Origin: Pseudomonas anatoliensis
GTDB lineage: Bacteria > Pseudomonadota > Gammaproteobacteria > Pseudomonadales > Pseudomonadaceae
Length of the DNA stretch: 64,000 nucleotides
Assembly (NCBI RefSeq): GCF_017976235.1
Contig: NZ_JACVHC010000007.1
Span: forward strand, 370,289-434,288
Direction of reading: 5' to 3'
The position numbers were made by a program, and so were the translations under genes. The notes below the pieces were generated by a model. The model ran no database searches, was not told the DNA's origin, and saw only the letters and a program-made list of their open reading frames with translations. Of this stretch, positions 34,323 to 42,139 are shown in pieces; within the stretch, counting starts at the first letter, position 1; every line of letters begins with the position of its first letter.

Positions 34323-36023
34323 ATGTTCAAATATGCCAAAGAACTGCTTTTAATTACTTATCTGCTCCTTTATTCCGAATATTACATTGAGCGGTTAAAT
34401 GCTATCGGCCTCGGTTTTTCTGTACTTCTTTTTGGCGCGATGTTTTTGGCGCTCACTTTGGCGTTATATCTAACGGCGTATATAAGACAAACACTCGTTC
34501 GCCATTTATTCGCATTGGCGATGTTTGTTTCGGCGGTGTTTTTCGACATCTATACCCGGGTCACCGCGGATTACCTGAGCTACAGCAATTTCGTCTCGCT
34601 GGTGTATTCCGGCGGCTTCATTCAGGAAGCGGCGTACCAGTACCGTGACGCAATCATTCGCGGTGCGCTCAGTGGCCTGCTGCTGTTGTTTGCCATAGGT
34701 CTCAAACCGCGCCATTCGCTCATCGTACCGAACACGTTGCGCGTGGCGGCGCCGTTGTGTGGCGTGTTGCTGCTCAGCGCGGTGCTGTTTTTGCGCGCAG
34801 GCGAGGGTGCCCGCGGTTTGCCGATCATGTACACGCCGTTGGCCTATCTGAACCTGTTTGCCTATGAGGCGCTTCATAACACGGTGGGCCCACGTGAACC
34901 GGTCACGCTGGCGCGCACTTCGCAGGCGGTGGGGCATGACATCGTGCTGATCATCGACGAGAGCATCTCCGGCAATTATCTGGATATCAACGCGCCATTT
35001 GGCGTGCACAGCAACCTCAAACAGCCGCACGCAGGCGTCGACATTTTCAATTACGGCTATGCCGCCTCCATCGCCAATTGCAGCGCCGACACCAACATCA
35101 CCCTGCGCTACGGTGGCACCCGCGCCGACTACATGCGCATCAACAGCACGCTGCCGTCGATCTGGCAGTACGCGAAAAAGGCTGGAATGCGCACGGTGTA
35201 CATCGACGCCCAGCGTACTGGCGGCAATCTGCAGAACCTGATGAACGACGCCGAGAAAAAGGACATCGACGAGTTTGTCCAATTCGACCGCACCAGCGTG
35301 CGCGACCGAGACATGGCCGCGGCGGCGAAGCTGATCGAACTGCTCAACGACGACAAGCCCGAGCTGATCCTGATCAACAAGGTCGGCGCGCATTTCCCGG
35401 TGCACGACAAATACCCGGATGCCTTCATGGCTTACCGCCCGACCTTGCCGCGCGGGCAGTTCACGGAAGTCGCCGATACCGGTGAACGCAATGGTTTCAA
35501 TGGTCAGGTGGATGACTGGGTGCTGTATCGCAACGCCTACAAAAACACGGTTTTATGGAACGTCGGCGAGTTTTTTGCGCGGGTGTTGGCCAAGGGCAAT
35601 CTGAACAATGCACTGCTGATCTATACCTCCGATCACGGGCAGGATCTGCACGAACGCGGTAACCCGGGGCTTAACACCCACTGCGGCGGGGATCCGGTGG
35701 AGGAGGAGGGCCTGGTGCCGCTGGTGGTGATTCAGGGCCGCGATCTGAAAACGCTCGACTGGTCGGCGCAGTTGGCGGCGAACAAGGATCGCTCCAGTCA
35801 CTACAACATTTTCCCGACGCTGTTGCAGTTGATGGGGTATGACCTGGCGGCGATCGAGTCGGCGTACGGCAAGCCGCTGTCGGTACCAACGGTGGATGAA
35901 TTCACCTTCAACTATCGCTTCAATGCGCGGTTGGGGGCCAAGCCTGAGTGGAAGCATATTGATCTGGGCAGCATCGTGACGCCGACCCAGGCGCCGGCGA
36001 GTGTGGCGGCGGGGCAGCCCTGA
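34323..36023 (+). CDS. Membrane phosphoethanolamine-transferase / sulfatase-family protein
   Basis: This 566-residue protein has about five TM helices in the first 160 residues. The rest is a periplasmic alkaline-phosphatase-superfamily domain: IDESISGNYLDIN near 211 (site of the nucleophile), SANCSADTN-like IANCSADTNIT, INKVGAHFPVHDKYP and TSDHGQDLHERG, whose Asp-His binds metal. EptA/CptA-type enzymes move phosphoethanolamine from phosphatidylethanolamine to lipid A or sugars. Here the nucleophile motif is DES rather than GET, so Ser would be the attacking residue. Position beside the exopolysaccharide cluster, divergent from it, suggests decoration of surface glycans. Confidence 0.78.
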   Translation: MFKYAKELLLITYLLLYSEYYIERLNAIGLGFSVLLFGAMFLALTLALYLTAYIRQTLVRHLFALAMFVSAVFFDIYTRVTADYLSYSNFVSLVYSGGFIQEAAYQYRDAIIRGALSGLLLLFAIGLKPRHSLIVPNTLRVAAPLCGVLLLSAVLFLRAGEGARGLPIMYTPLAYLNLFAYEALHNTVGPREPVTLARTSQAVGHDIVLIIDESISGNYLDINAPFGVHSNLKQPHAGVDIFNYGYAASIANCSADTNITLRYGGTRADYMRINSTLPSIWQYAKKAGMRTVYIDAQRTGGNLQNLMNDAEKKDIDEFVQFDRTSVRDRDMAAAAKLIELLNDDKPELILINKVGAHFPVHDKYPDAFMAYRPTLPRGQFTEVADTGERNGFNGQVDDWVLYRNAYKNTVLWNVGEFFARVLAKGNLNNALLIYTSDHGQDLHERGNPGLNTHCGGDPVEEEGLVPLVVIQGRDLKTLDWSAQLAANKDRSSHYNIFPTLLQLMGYDLAAIESAYGKPLSVPTVDEFTFNYRFNARLGAKPEWKHIDLGSIVTPTQAPASVAAGQP

Positions 36024-36102
36024 AAGATCGCAGCCTGCGGCAGCTCCTACATTAAAAACGCGATCCACTGTAGGAGCTGCCGCAGGCTGCGATCTTTTGA
36101 TC
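36023..36102. repeat. REP pair in inverted arm order
   Basis: AAAGATCGCAGCCTGCGGCAGCTCCTAC comes first and its inverted partner follows at about 36068-36102. The arms are therefore arranged tail-out compared with most copies in the window. The element starts at the stop codon of the transferase gene. Confidence 0.8.
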
Positions 36103-36109
36103 TTGCTGT

Positions 36110-37126
36110 TCAGACTTGCCACTGCGCCCGATACACCCCCGGCGCACACCCCAACCACCTCAAACATGCGCGGTTAAAACTCTGCACATCGCTATAGCCC
36201 AAACGATCAGAGACCTCGACCAACTCCAGCTCACCTGCCTGCAACAGATCCTCGGCCCGGTAGCGCCGATACTCGTCCAGTAACTCGGAAAAACGCCAGC
36301 CCAACGCCTTCAACCGCCGAGCCGCTGTGCGTTCGATCAAATGCCGGGCGGCACAAAACTGCTTCCAGTCGGCCGCTGCCAGGTCTGCAATCAAATAGTC
36401 GCTGAGCTGCTCCAGCAAGGTCGACTCGCTGTTGCGGCGGGTCTGCTCCAGCAATTCCACCAGCGTTTGTTCGAGCGACTGATTGCCTGGCGTCAACGGC
36501 GCCACAAACAACTGCGGATCCAGGCGAATCGCCGGATACGCCTGCCCACCCTGCACGGGCGCACGGAAGGCGCGCTCATGTTCTGCACTGCTGGCCGAAA
36601 CCAGCGCCACACTCGACACCGGATCACGCCCAAGACCACTGGCGAGCAACTTGCGCCGCAACATGCTGCACAGGCTGATAAGGATGTAATCGGCCGTCGC
36701 GGCACACGCTCGCAAGCTGCCGGCATCCAGCAAACGCAGTTCGACAGCATCGCCGTCGCGGACGATCTGCGCGCGGTAATGGCCGTTGAAGAAAGGGAAG
36801 AACCGCTCGAAATAATCGCAGGCACTTTGCAGCGACACCGCGACATCGAACAGATACGTCAGGCCATTGGTGGCCGTAGAAACAAAGCGCCGGCCCGCCG
36901 CCAGACCGATCAGCGGATCGCCGGTCTGCTCGATGGCAAACACCCAGAACCGCCGCGACAGCACCAGCGGAATGCGCATGAAGGGCGTGCGCAAATCGAA
37001 CAGACTGCGGTGAAACTGCGCCTCGATGGCGTCTTGCGCGATACCGCGCGCAAGCAATTCTTCGATGGCCGGCAACAGGCTCGGTGCGTAAAAAGCGTTG
37101 GCGGATGGCTGATCGATTTTTGTCAT
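36110..37126 (-). CDS. AraC-family transcriptional regulator (Arabinose_bd type N-terminus)
   Basis: This 338-residue regulator has an N-terminal ligand domain of the PF12625 type (GDPLIGLAAGRRF is typical of OruR/ArgR-like members) and a C-terminal double helix-turn-helix with ERTAARRLKALGWRFSELLDEYR and VSDRLGYSDVQSFNRACLRWLGCAPGVYR. It lies alone between REP elements with no adjacent catabolic genes, so the target is unknown. Confidence 0.87.
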   Translation of the reverse strand: MTKIDQPSANAFYAPSLLPAIEELLARGIAQDAIEAQFHRSLFDLRTPFMRIPLVLSRRFWVFAIEQTGDPLIGLAAGRRFVSTATNGLTYLFDVAVSLQSACDYFERFFPFFNGHYRAQIVRDGDAVELRLLDAGSLRACAATADYILISLCSMLRRKLLASGLGRDPVSSVALVSASSAEHERAFRAPVQGGQAYPAIRLDPQLFVAPLTPGNQSLEQTLVELLEQTRRNSESTLLEQLSDYLIADLAAADWKQFCAARHLIERTAARRLKALGWRFSELLDEYRRYRAEDLLQAGELELVEVSDRLGYSDVQSFNRACLRWLGCAPGVYRAQWQV

Positions 37127-37153
37127 ATAGGGCTCACCGCTTGTTTCGGAACA

Positions 37154-37412
37154 CGGCTCACTCCTACATTTGAACGCATTCCAACTGGATAAATACGGTC
37201 ACCTGTAGGAGCTGCCGAAGGCTGCGATCTTTTGATCTTGCTTGTAAATATCACAATCAAAAGATCGCAGCCTTCGGCTCACTCCTACATTTGATCGCAT
37301 TCCAACTGAATAAATACGGTCACCTGTAGGAGCTGCCGAAGGCTGCGATCTTTTGATCTTGCTTGTAAATATCACAATCAAAAGATCGCAGCCTTCGGCA
37401 GCTCCTACAAGG
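37154..37412. repeat. Tandem duplication of a REP pair, period 121 bases
   Basis: A unit starting CGGCTCACTCCTACATTTG at 37154 recurs at 37275 and includes a complete REP pair (TGTAGGAGCTGCCGAAGG ... CCTTCGGC). The two units differ at only about two bases (TGAACGC/TGATCGC, CTGGAT/CTGAAT). The last arm ends GGCAGCTCCTACA at 37409. No gene lies in 37127-37413. Confidence 0.9.
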
Positions 37413-37413
37413 C

Positions 37414-38337
37414 TCAGTGGTTGGCCGCGAGCAGGCGTTGATCGACGGTCAGAATCGCTTCCACCATCGCCCGCGCCGCCGGGGTCATGGAATAGCCGGC
37501 GCGGGTGACGATGCCGTAGCTCAGTTGCAGAGCCGGATCGTCGTGGGGTATGTCGATGAATTCGAGCAAGTGGATCACGCCTTGATCGACCTGCTCACGC
37601 AGTGCCTCCAGCGTCGCCAGGCCCACTGCGTCGGAGCGCAGCACCACGCGCTGGATCGCGTCGAACTGGGCGCATTCGACGCTGGGGGTGAAATCGGGTT
37701 CGCCCAATACATCGGCAAGGATTTTGCGGATCATCGGCGGAATGCGTGTGCCCACCACCGGGTAGTCGAGCAGGGCACGCAGCTTCAAGTCAGGCTGACT
37801 GGCGAGCGGGTGACCCGCGCGGCAGAAAAACCGCCCCGGTCGGGTACGCAGCAGTTGCACGTGGTACTGCGGATCGCCAACGAAATAACGCGCATCCGCC
37901 ACCAGAAATTCGATCTGCTGCTCACGCAACCACAACGACAATTGCTGCCAGTCGCCCTGATGAAAACGCGTGCGGATCGCTGGGTGCGCCTGGATGAATT
38001 GCGCCAGCGCTTCCGGCACTAACACTTGCGCCGGATAAGGGCCACAACCGAATTGCAACTCACCGCTGGTGAGGCCGTTGTATTGCGTCAGTTCGTTGTG
38101 CAATGCCTGACTGCCGGCGAGCAGGCGCCGAGCATGTTGCAACACCAGTTCACCCTGACCAGTGAGACGAAATTCTCGGCTGCTGCGCTCGACCAGTTCA
38201 CAGTCCAGATCGCGCTCCAGCGTCTGGATACTGCGGCTGAACGCCGGTTGACTGAGGTTGATGGCCTCGGCCGCGCGGCCAAAGTTGCGGTAGTCAGCGA
38301 GGGCGACCAAGTGGCGAAGCTGTCGCAAATCCATCAT
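37414..38337 (-). CDS. LysR-family transcriptional regulator
   Basis: This 307-residue protein begins MMDLRQLRHLVALADYRNFGRAAEAINLSQPAFSRSIQTLE-type helix-turn-helix (residues 1-65), followed by a substrate-binding domain. GGAGA lies upstream of the two possible ATGs, 38337 and 38334. It is transcribed away from the AraC gene at 38431. In P. aeruginosa the alkylsulfatase gene sdsA1 is controlled by a neighbouring LysR regulator; here the LysR and sdsA-like genes are one gene apart, so a link is possible but unproven. Confidence 0.88.
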   Translation of the reverse strand: MMDLRQLRHLVALADYRNFGRAAEAINLSQPAFSRSIQTLERDLDCELVERSSREFRLTGQGELVLQHARRLLAGSQALHNELTQYNGLTSGELQFGCGPYPAQVLVPEALAQFIQAHPAIRTRFHQGDWQQLSLWLREQQIEFLVADARYFVGDPQYHVQLLRTRPGRFFCRAGHPLASQPDLKLRALLDYPVVGTRIPPMIRKILADVLGEPDFTPSVECAQFDAIQRVVLRSDAVGLATLEALREQVDQGVIHLLEFIDIPHDDPALQLSYGIVTRAGYSMTPAARAMVEAILTVDQRLLAANH

Positions 38338-38430
38338 GCGTCTCCTGCATTCTGCGGATACTTTTAATGCATTGGATCGATATCACGTTGGCTGGCATAA
38401 GTACACGCCTGTCTCTTGGTAGCCGTCGCC

Positions 38431-39273
38431 ATGTCCCACCTCCTGTTCGCCTCCAGCGCCTTCACCCGGACCATTCTCGGCCACGCCGAGCAGTCCGGTC
38501 TGTGCCCGCAGACCTTGCTGGCGCGCGCCGGAATCAGCCACGCGGCACTGCAGGATCAAGCTCGGCAGATTCCCGCACACGCGGTCGAGCAACTGTGGCT
38601 TGAATGCGAACAGGCCGGTGTCGCCCCGACGTTCGGCTGCGAGCTGGTCAACTCAATGGCGACTACTTGCCTGCAAGGCTTGAACATTCTGCTCGACTCC
38701 GCGCCCACCCTGCGCGCCAGCCTTGAATGCTTCGTGATGTTCGTCCCGCGAGTGGCCAATTACGTGGCTGTCGAACTGCAGGAGATCGGCCTTTTCGCTC
38801 ATTTGCATTTGCGCCCGGTGCTGGGCCATGCGCATCACTTCGGCCTTGATGCTGCAACGCTCACTTTGGTGCGCAATATCGCCGGGCGACTGGGCAAGGC
38901 GCCCGAGGAAGTGTTTGTCAGCGTCAGTCTGTGCCCGCCACAAGCGGCCGGAAACTGGCTACGCGGCGCCGGCATTAATGTTGAGCAGGGCGAGCATCCG
39001 CGCCTGACGCTGCGCCGTGCAAGTCTTGACGATACGCTGCTGGGCGCCAATGCTTTCCTGCATCAGAGCATGCTCCGTCACTGGCAGGCTGAATCATCCG
39101 CCCCCAGCCGTAACGACAGTCTGCAAATGGCCCGCCACTGGCTGACAGCCGGCGATCAACCGATCGAGCGCATCGCCGCGCGCCTCGGTTACCGCCAGCC
39201 GAGCAACTTCATCCGCGCGTTCCGCAAACAGTTCGGCATCACGCCGAAGCAGTTCCGGCTCAATCCGTTGTAA
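38431..39273 (+). CDS. AraC-family transcriptional regulator
   Basis: The protein has 280 residues from ATG 38431; an ORF opening at 38416 adds five codons. The N-terminal half carries PHAVEQLW-like PAHAVEQLWLECE and a domain of the PF12625 type. The C-terminal helix-turn-helix has IERIAARLGYRQPSNFIRAFRKQFGITPKQFR, a clear AraC signature. It converges on the alkylsulfatase gene and is divergent from the LysR gene; it could regulate either. Confidence 0.87.
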   Translation: MSHLLFASSAFTRTILGHAEQSGLCPQTLLARAGISHAALQDQARQIPAHAVEQLWLECEQAGVAPTFGCELVNSMATTCLQGLNILLDSAPTLRASLECFVMFVPRVANYVAVELQEIGLFAHLHLRPVLGHAHHFGLDAATLTLVRNIAGRLGKAPEEVFVSVSLCPPQAAGNWLRGAGINVEQGEHPRLTLRRASLDDTLLGANAFLHQSMLRHWQAESSAPSRNDSLQMARHWLTAGDQPIERIAARLGYRQPSNFIRAFRKQFGITPKQFRLNPL

Positions 39274-39336
39274 CTTCGGCGTTGATCGTTTTTTTTGTCG
39301 GTTCGCTCTCACATTTAGCCGGGGGCGCGGTTTCAA

Positions 39337-39366
39337 TGTGGGAGCGAGCCTGCTCGCGAAGAGGGC
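39337..39366. repeat. REP-like half palindrome
   Basis: ATGTGGGAGCGAGCCTGCTCGCGA resembles the second REP family of the window. A partial inverted match (TCGCTCTCACATT) lies about 30 bases to the left. It separates convergent genes and ends just before the alkylsulfatase stop. Confidence 0.6.
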
Positions 39367-39373
39367 GACGCGG

Positions 39374-41347
39374 TTACGGCGTGACGATGTTGAACTGCGG
39401 CCCGAACGTATCCAGGCTGCCCATCAACTCACCCAGTTTCTTGCCGTTACCCTGCAACTTGATCAAGCCTTTTTGCATCGCCGTCGGGAAGTCCAGTTGC
39501 TTGAGGCTGATCTGCTCCAGCGTGTCCTTGCTCAGGCTGACACTGGCATCTGCCGCCGGATTGAGCCCGGCGCGGTGGGTGAGGACGCCATTGCGCAAGG
39601 TCAGATTGAAGTCCTTGTGCTGATCCTCGAATGTCCAGTTCAGCGTCAGGTCATGGCCGACCGCCTTGTCACTGTCCAGGCGCACCGCCAGATAATCAAA
39701 GAACATTTCCGGGCTCATCGCCCGCACCATGTCTATCGACACCGAAGTCCCGGCGTGCGGTGGCACACCATTGCGCAGCTCCATCGCGCCGGTCAGGTAC
39801 ATGTTGCGCCAGGTGGCGTTTTCACTTTGATAACCCATTTGCTCCAGTGTCTCGGCCTGGGCCTTTTTCGCGTCGACGTTGTCCGGCTCGGCGAACAACA
39901 ACTGATTACCCAACTGCGCAGCCCAGCGATAGTCACCGCTGGCCATGGCTTTGCACATTTTCTCCAGCACCGCAGCGCCACCGCCCATGGCCTCGACCGT
40001 GCGTTTGGCGGTGTCCACCGGCGGCAGCGGATTGAGGTTGGCCGGGTTGCCGTCATAGAAACCCATGTAGCGCTGATACACCGCGCGGACGTTGAAACTC
40101 AGCGAGCCGTAATAGCTGCGGGTGTACCACTTCTGGTCCAGCGAGCCCGGCAGCTTCTTGACCGCATCGGCGATTTCCAGCGGTGTCAGGCCCTTGTTGA
40201 GCAGGTGCAGCGTGCGGTCGTTGAGGAACGCGTACATGTCGCGCTGGTCGGCGAGGAGCGTGCGAATCCGCTCGCCACCCCAGGTCGGCCAGTTGTGCTG
40301 GGCGAACAGCACGTCGGCCTTGTCGCCGTAGCGCACCAGGCTGGCGTCCAGATATTGTGACCACGCCTTGGCGTCGCGTACCTGGGCGCCACGCGGCGTG
40401 AGCACGTTGTGCATCATTTGCGTGGCGTTTTCTGCCATGCACAGGGCTTTGAGCTCGGGCAGATAGAGGTTCATCTCGGCCGGGGCTTCGGTGCCCGGCG
40501 TGAGTTGAAACTCGACCTGCACACCGGCGATGGTGCGGGTTTCCAGTTCCTTGGTGATCAGGTCGGTGGGTGGAATCAGCGTGATAGTGCCGCCACTGGG
40601 CGTGCTCTTGCCCAGGCCGGCGTCGACCTGACCCTGTTCACCGCGCGGCAGCAAACTGCCGAACTGGTACTGCGCGCGGCGGCTCATGGCGTTGCCGGCG
40701 TAAACGTTCTCGCTCATCACGTGTTCCATGAACCCGGCCGGGGCGAACACCTTGACCTTGCCGGCCTTGACATCGGCCTCGTCGATCACGCCGCGCACGC
40801 CGCCGAAATGGTCGGCGTGAGTGTGGCTATAGACCACCGCGACCACCGGTTTGTGCGGACGGTTCGCGTAGTACAGGTCCAGCGCAGCCTTGGCGGTTTC
40901 GGCCATGGTTAGCGGGTCGATGATGATCAACCCGGCGTCGCCTTCAATGATGGTCATGTTGGCCAGATCGAGGCCGCGCACCTGATACAGCTTGGGGCTG
41001 ACTTCGAACAGGCCGGCATGGGCGCTGAGTTGAGCGAGCCGCCACAGGCTCGGATTGACCGATTCCGGGGCCTGATCCTTGGCGAGGAAGTCGTAGGCCT
41101 GCACATCCCAGATGACCTTGCCGGCGGCGTCCTTGACCTGGCCCTTGAACGGCGCGATCAGGCCTTTGCTGACCGATTCGAAGTCGGTGCGATCACTGAA
41201 CGGCAATTGTTGCAGGACGGCGGCGTTGCTGGCGGACGTCTGGGCGCTGGCGGCAACGGCTGCGTCGGCGGCGATGACTGTTTGACTCAGGCATGCGGTG
41301 ATCAGGCAGGCCAGCAGGCCACGGGGGCTCAAAGTAAAACGGGGCAT
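39374..41347 (-). CDS. sdsA: Linear alkylsulfatase (SdsA/YjcS type), exported metallo-beta-lactamase fold
   Basis: This 657-residue protein is close to the 658 residues of P. aeruginosa SdsA1. A signal peptide precedes about residue 27 (SQTVIAADAA). The metallo-beta-lactamase domain has HTHADH (175-180), a following Glu-rich metal region (PGTEAPAEMNLY, AENATQMMHNVL) and AQHNWPTWG. Then come a dimerisation helical domain and a C-terminal SCP2-like domain (about 530-657, LNWTFEDQHKDFNLTLRNGVL). It hydrolyses alkyl sulfates such as SDS to alcohol and sulfate using two zinc ions, giving carbon and sulfur. Confidence 0.92.
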   Translation of the reverse strand: MPRFTLSPRGLLACLITACLSQTVIAADAAVAASAQTSASNAAVLQQLPFSDRTDFESVSKGLIAPFKGQVKDAAGKVIWDVQAYDFLAKDQAPESVNPSLWRLAQLSAHAGLFEVSPKLYQVRGLDLANMTIIEGDAGLIIIDPLTMAETAKAALDLYYANRPHKPVVAVVYSHTHADHFGGVRGVIDEADVKAGKVKVFAPAGFMEHVMSENVYAGNAMSRRAQYQFGSLLPRGEQGQVDAGLGKSTPSGGTITLIPPTDLITKELETRTIAGVQVEFQLTPGTEAPAEMNLYLPELKALCMAENATQMMHNVLTPRGAQVRDAKAWSQYLDASLVRYGDKADVLFAQHNWPTWGGERIRTLLADQRDMYAFLNDRTLHLLNKGLTPLEIADAVKKLPGSLDQKWYTRSYYGSLSFNVRAVYQRYMGFYDGNPANLNPLPPVDTAKRTVEAMGGGAAVLEKMCKAMASGDYRWAAQLGNQLLFAEPDNVDAKKAQAETLEQMGYQSENATWRNMYLTGAMELRNGVPPHAGTSVSIDMVRAMSPEMFFDYLAVRLDSDKAVGHDLTLNWTFEDQHKDFNLTLRNGVLTHRAGLNPAADASVSLSKDTLEQISLKQLDFPTAMQKGLIKLQGNGKKLGELMGSLDTFGPQFNIVTP

Positions 41348-41485
41348 GGATTCTCCAATTATTATCGTTATGGCTGGATCAGGGTTTGAGGGTAGGGCGC
41401 AGCGAAGGCACGGCGATGATCATCCGCGGACAAAAACCATTCAGCACCGCTATCCTTGGCTCACGTCCATCGATCAGGTTTGCCC

Positions 41486-42139
41486 ATGCTTGAGGTTCGC
41501 AACGTCTTCAAAAACTACGCCACCCCCCAAGGCCCGTTACCCGTGCTGCAAGGCGTCGACCTGACGCTGGAACCCGGCAGCAGCCTGGCGTTGATGGGCG
41601 AATCCGGCAGTGGCAAAAGCACCTTGCTGCACTTGATCGCCGGTCTCGACAAGGTCGACAGCGGCAGTATTCACAGCGGCGAGCATCGGCTCGAGAGCAT
41701 GAACGAAGCGCAACTGGCCAACTGGCGACGCACGGAAATCGGTCTGGTGTTCCAGCAGTTCAACCTGATCGGCAGCTTGCGCGTCGAAGACAATCTGGCG
41801 TTTCAGGCGCGCCTGGCCGGGCGTCACGATCCGCGTTGGCAAGCGCATCTGGTGCAACGTCTGGGCCTAGGCGATTTGCTCAAGCGCTATCCCGAGCAGC
41901 TCTCGGGCGGTCAGCAGCAGCGCGTCGCGTTGGGTCGGGCGCTGGCCTCGCAGCCGAAACTGCTGTTGGCCGACGAACCCACCGGCAGCCTCGATGAAGC
42001 GACCAGCGACGAAGTGCTGCGATTGTTGCTGGAGCTGCTCGACGACACGCCGACGACCTTGCTGATGGTCACTCACAGCCCTCGTGTGGCGGCGCGGTTG
42101 TCGCAGCGGGTGGTGCTGTCCAGCGGACGTCTGACGTGA
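41486..42139 (+). CDS. ABC transporter ATP-binding protein (LolD/MacB type)
   Basis: This 217-residue ATPase has Walker A GESGSGKS (38-45), the Q loop FQQFN, signature LSGGQQQR, Walker B LLLADEPTGS and the H-loop TH. Its sequence type matches ATPases that drive FtsX-like permeases. ATG 41486 is used; the frame opens ten codons earlier. The next gene, encoding the permease, starts inside its stop (ACGTGA). Confidence 0.93.
   Translation: MLEVRNVFKNYATPQGPLPVLQGVDLTLEPGSSLALMGESGSGKSTLLHLIAGLDKVDSGSIHSGEHRLESMNEAQLANWRRTEIGLVFQQFNLIGSLRVEDNLAFQARLAGRHDPRWQAHLVQRLGLGDLLKRYPEQLSGGQQQRVALGRALASQPKLLLADEPTGSLDEATSDEVLRLLLELLDDTPTTLLMVTHSPRVAARLSQRVVLSSGRLT

Noticed and set aside
37154..37412. Two-unit direct repeat considered as a CRISPR array
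   Set aside because: Only two units, each a REP pair with nearly identical spacers, and no cas genes in the window.
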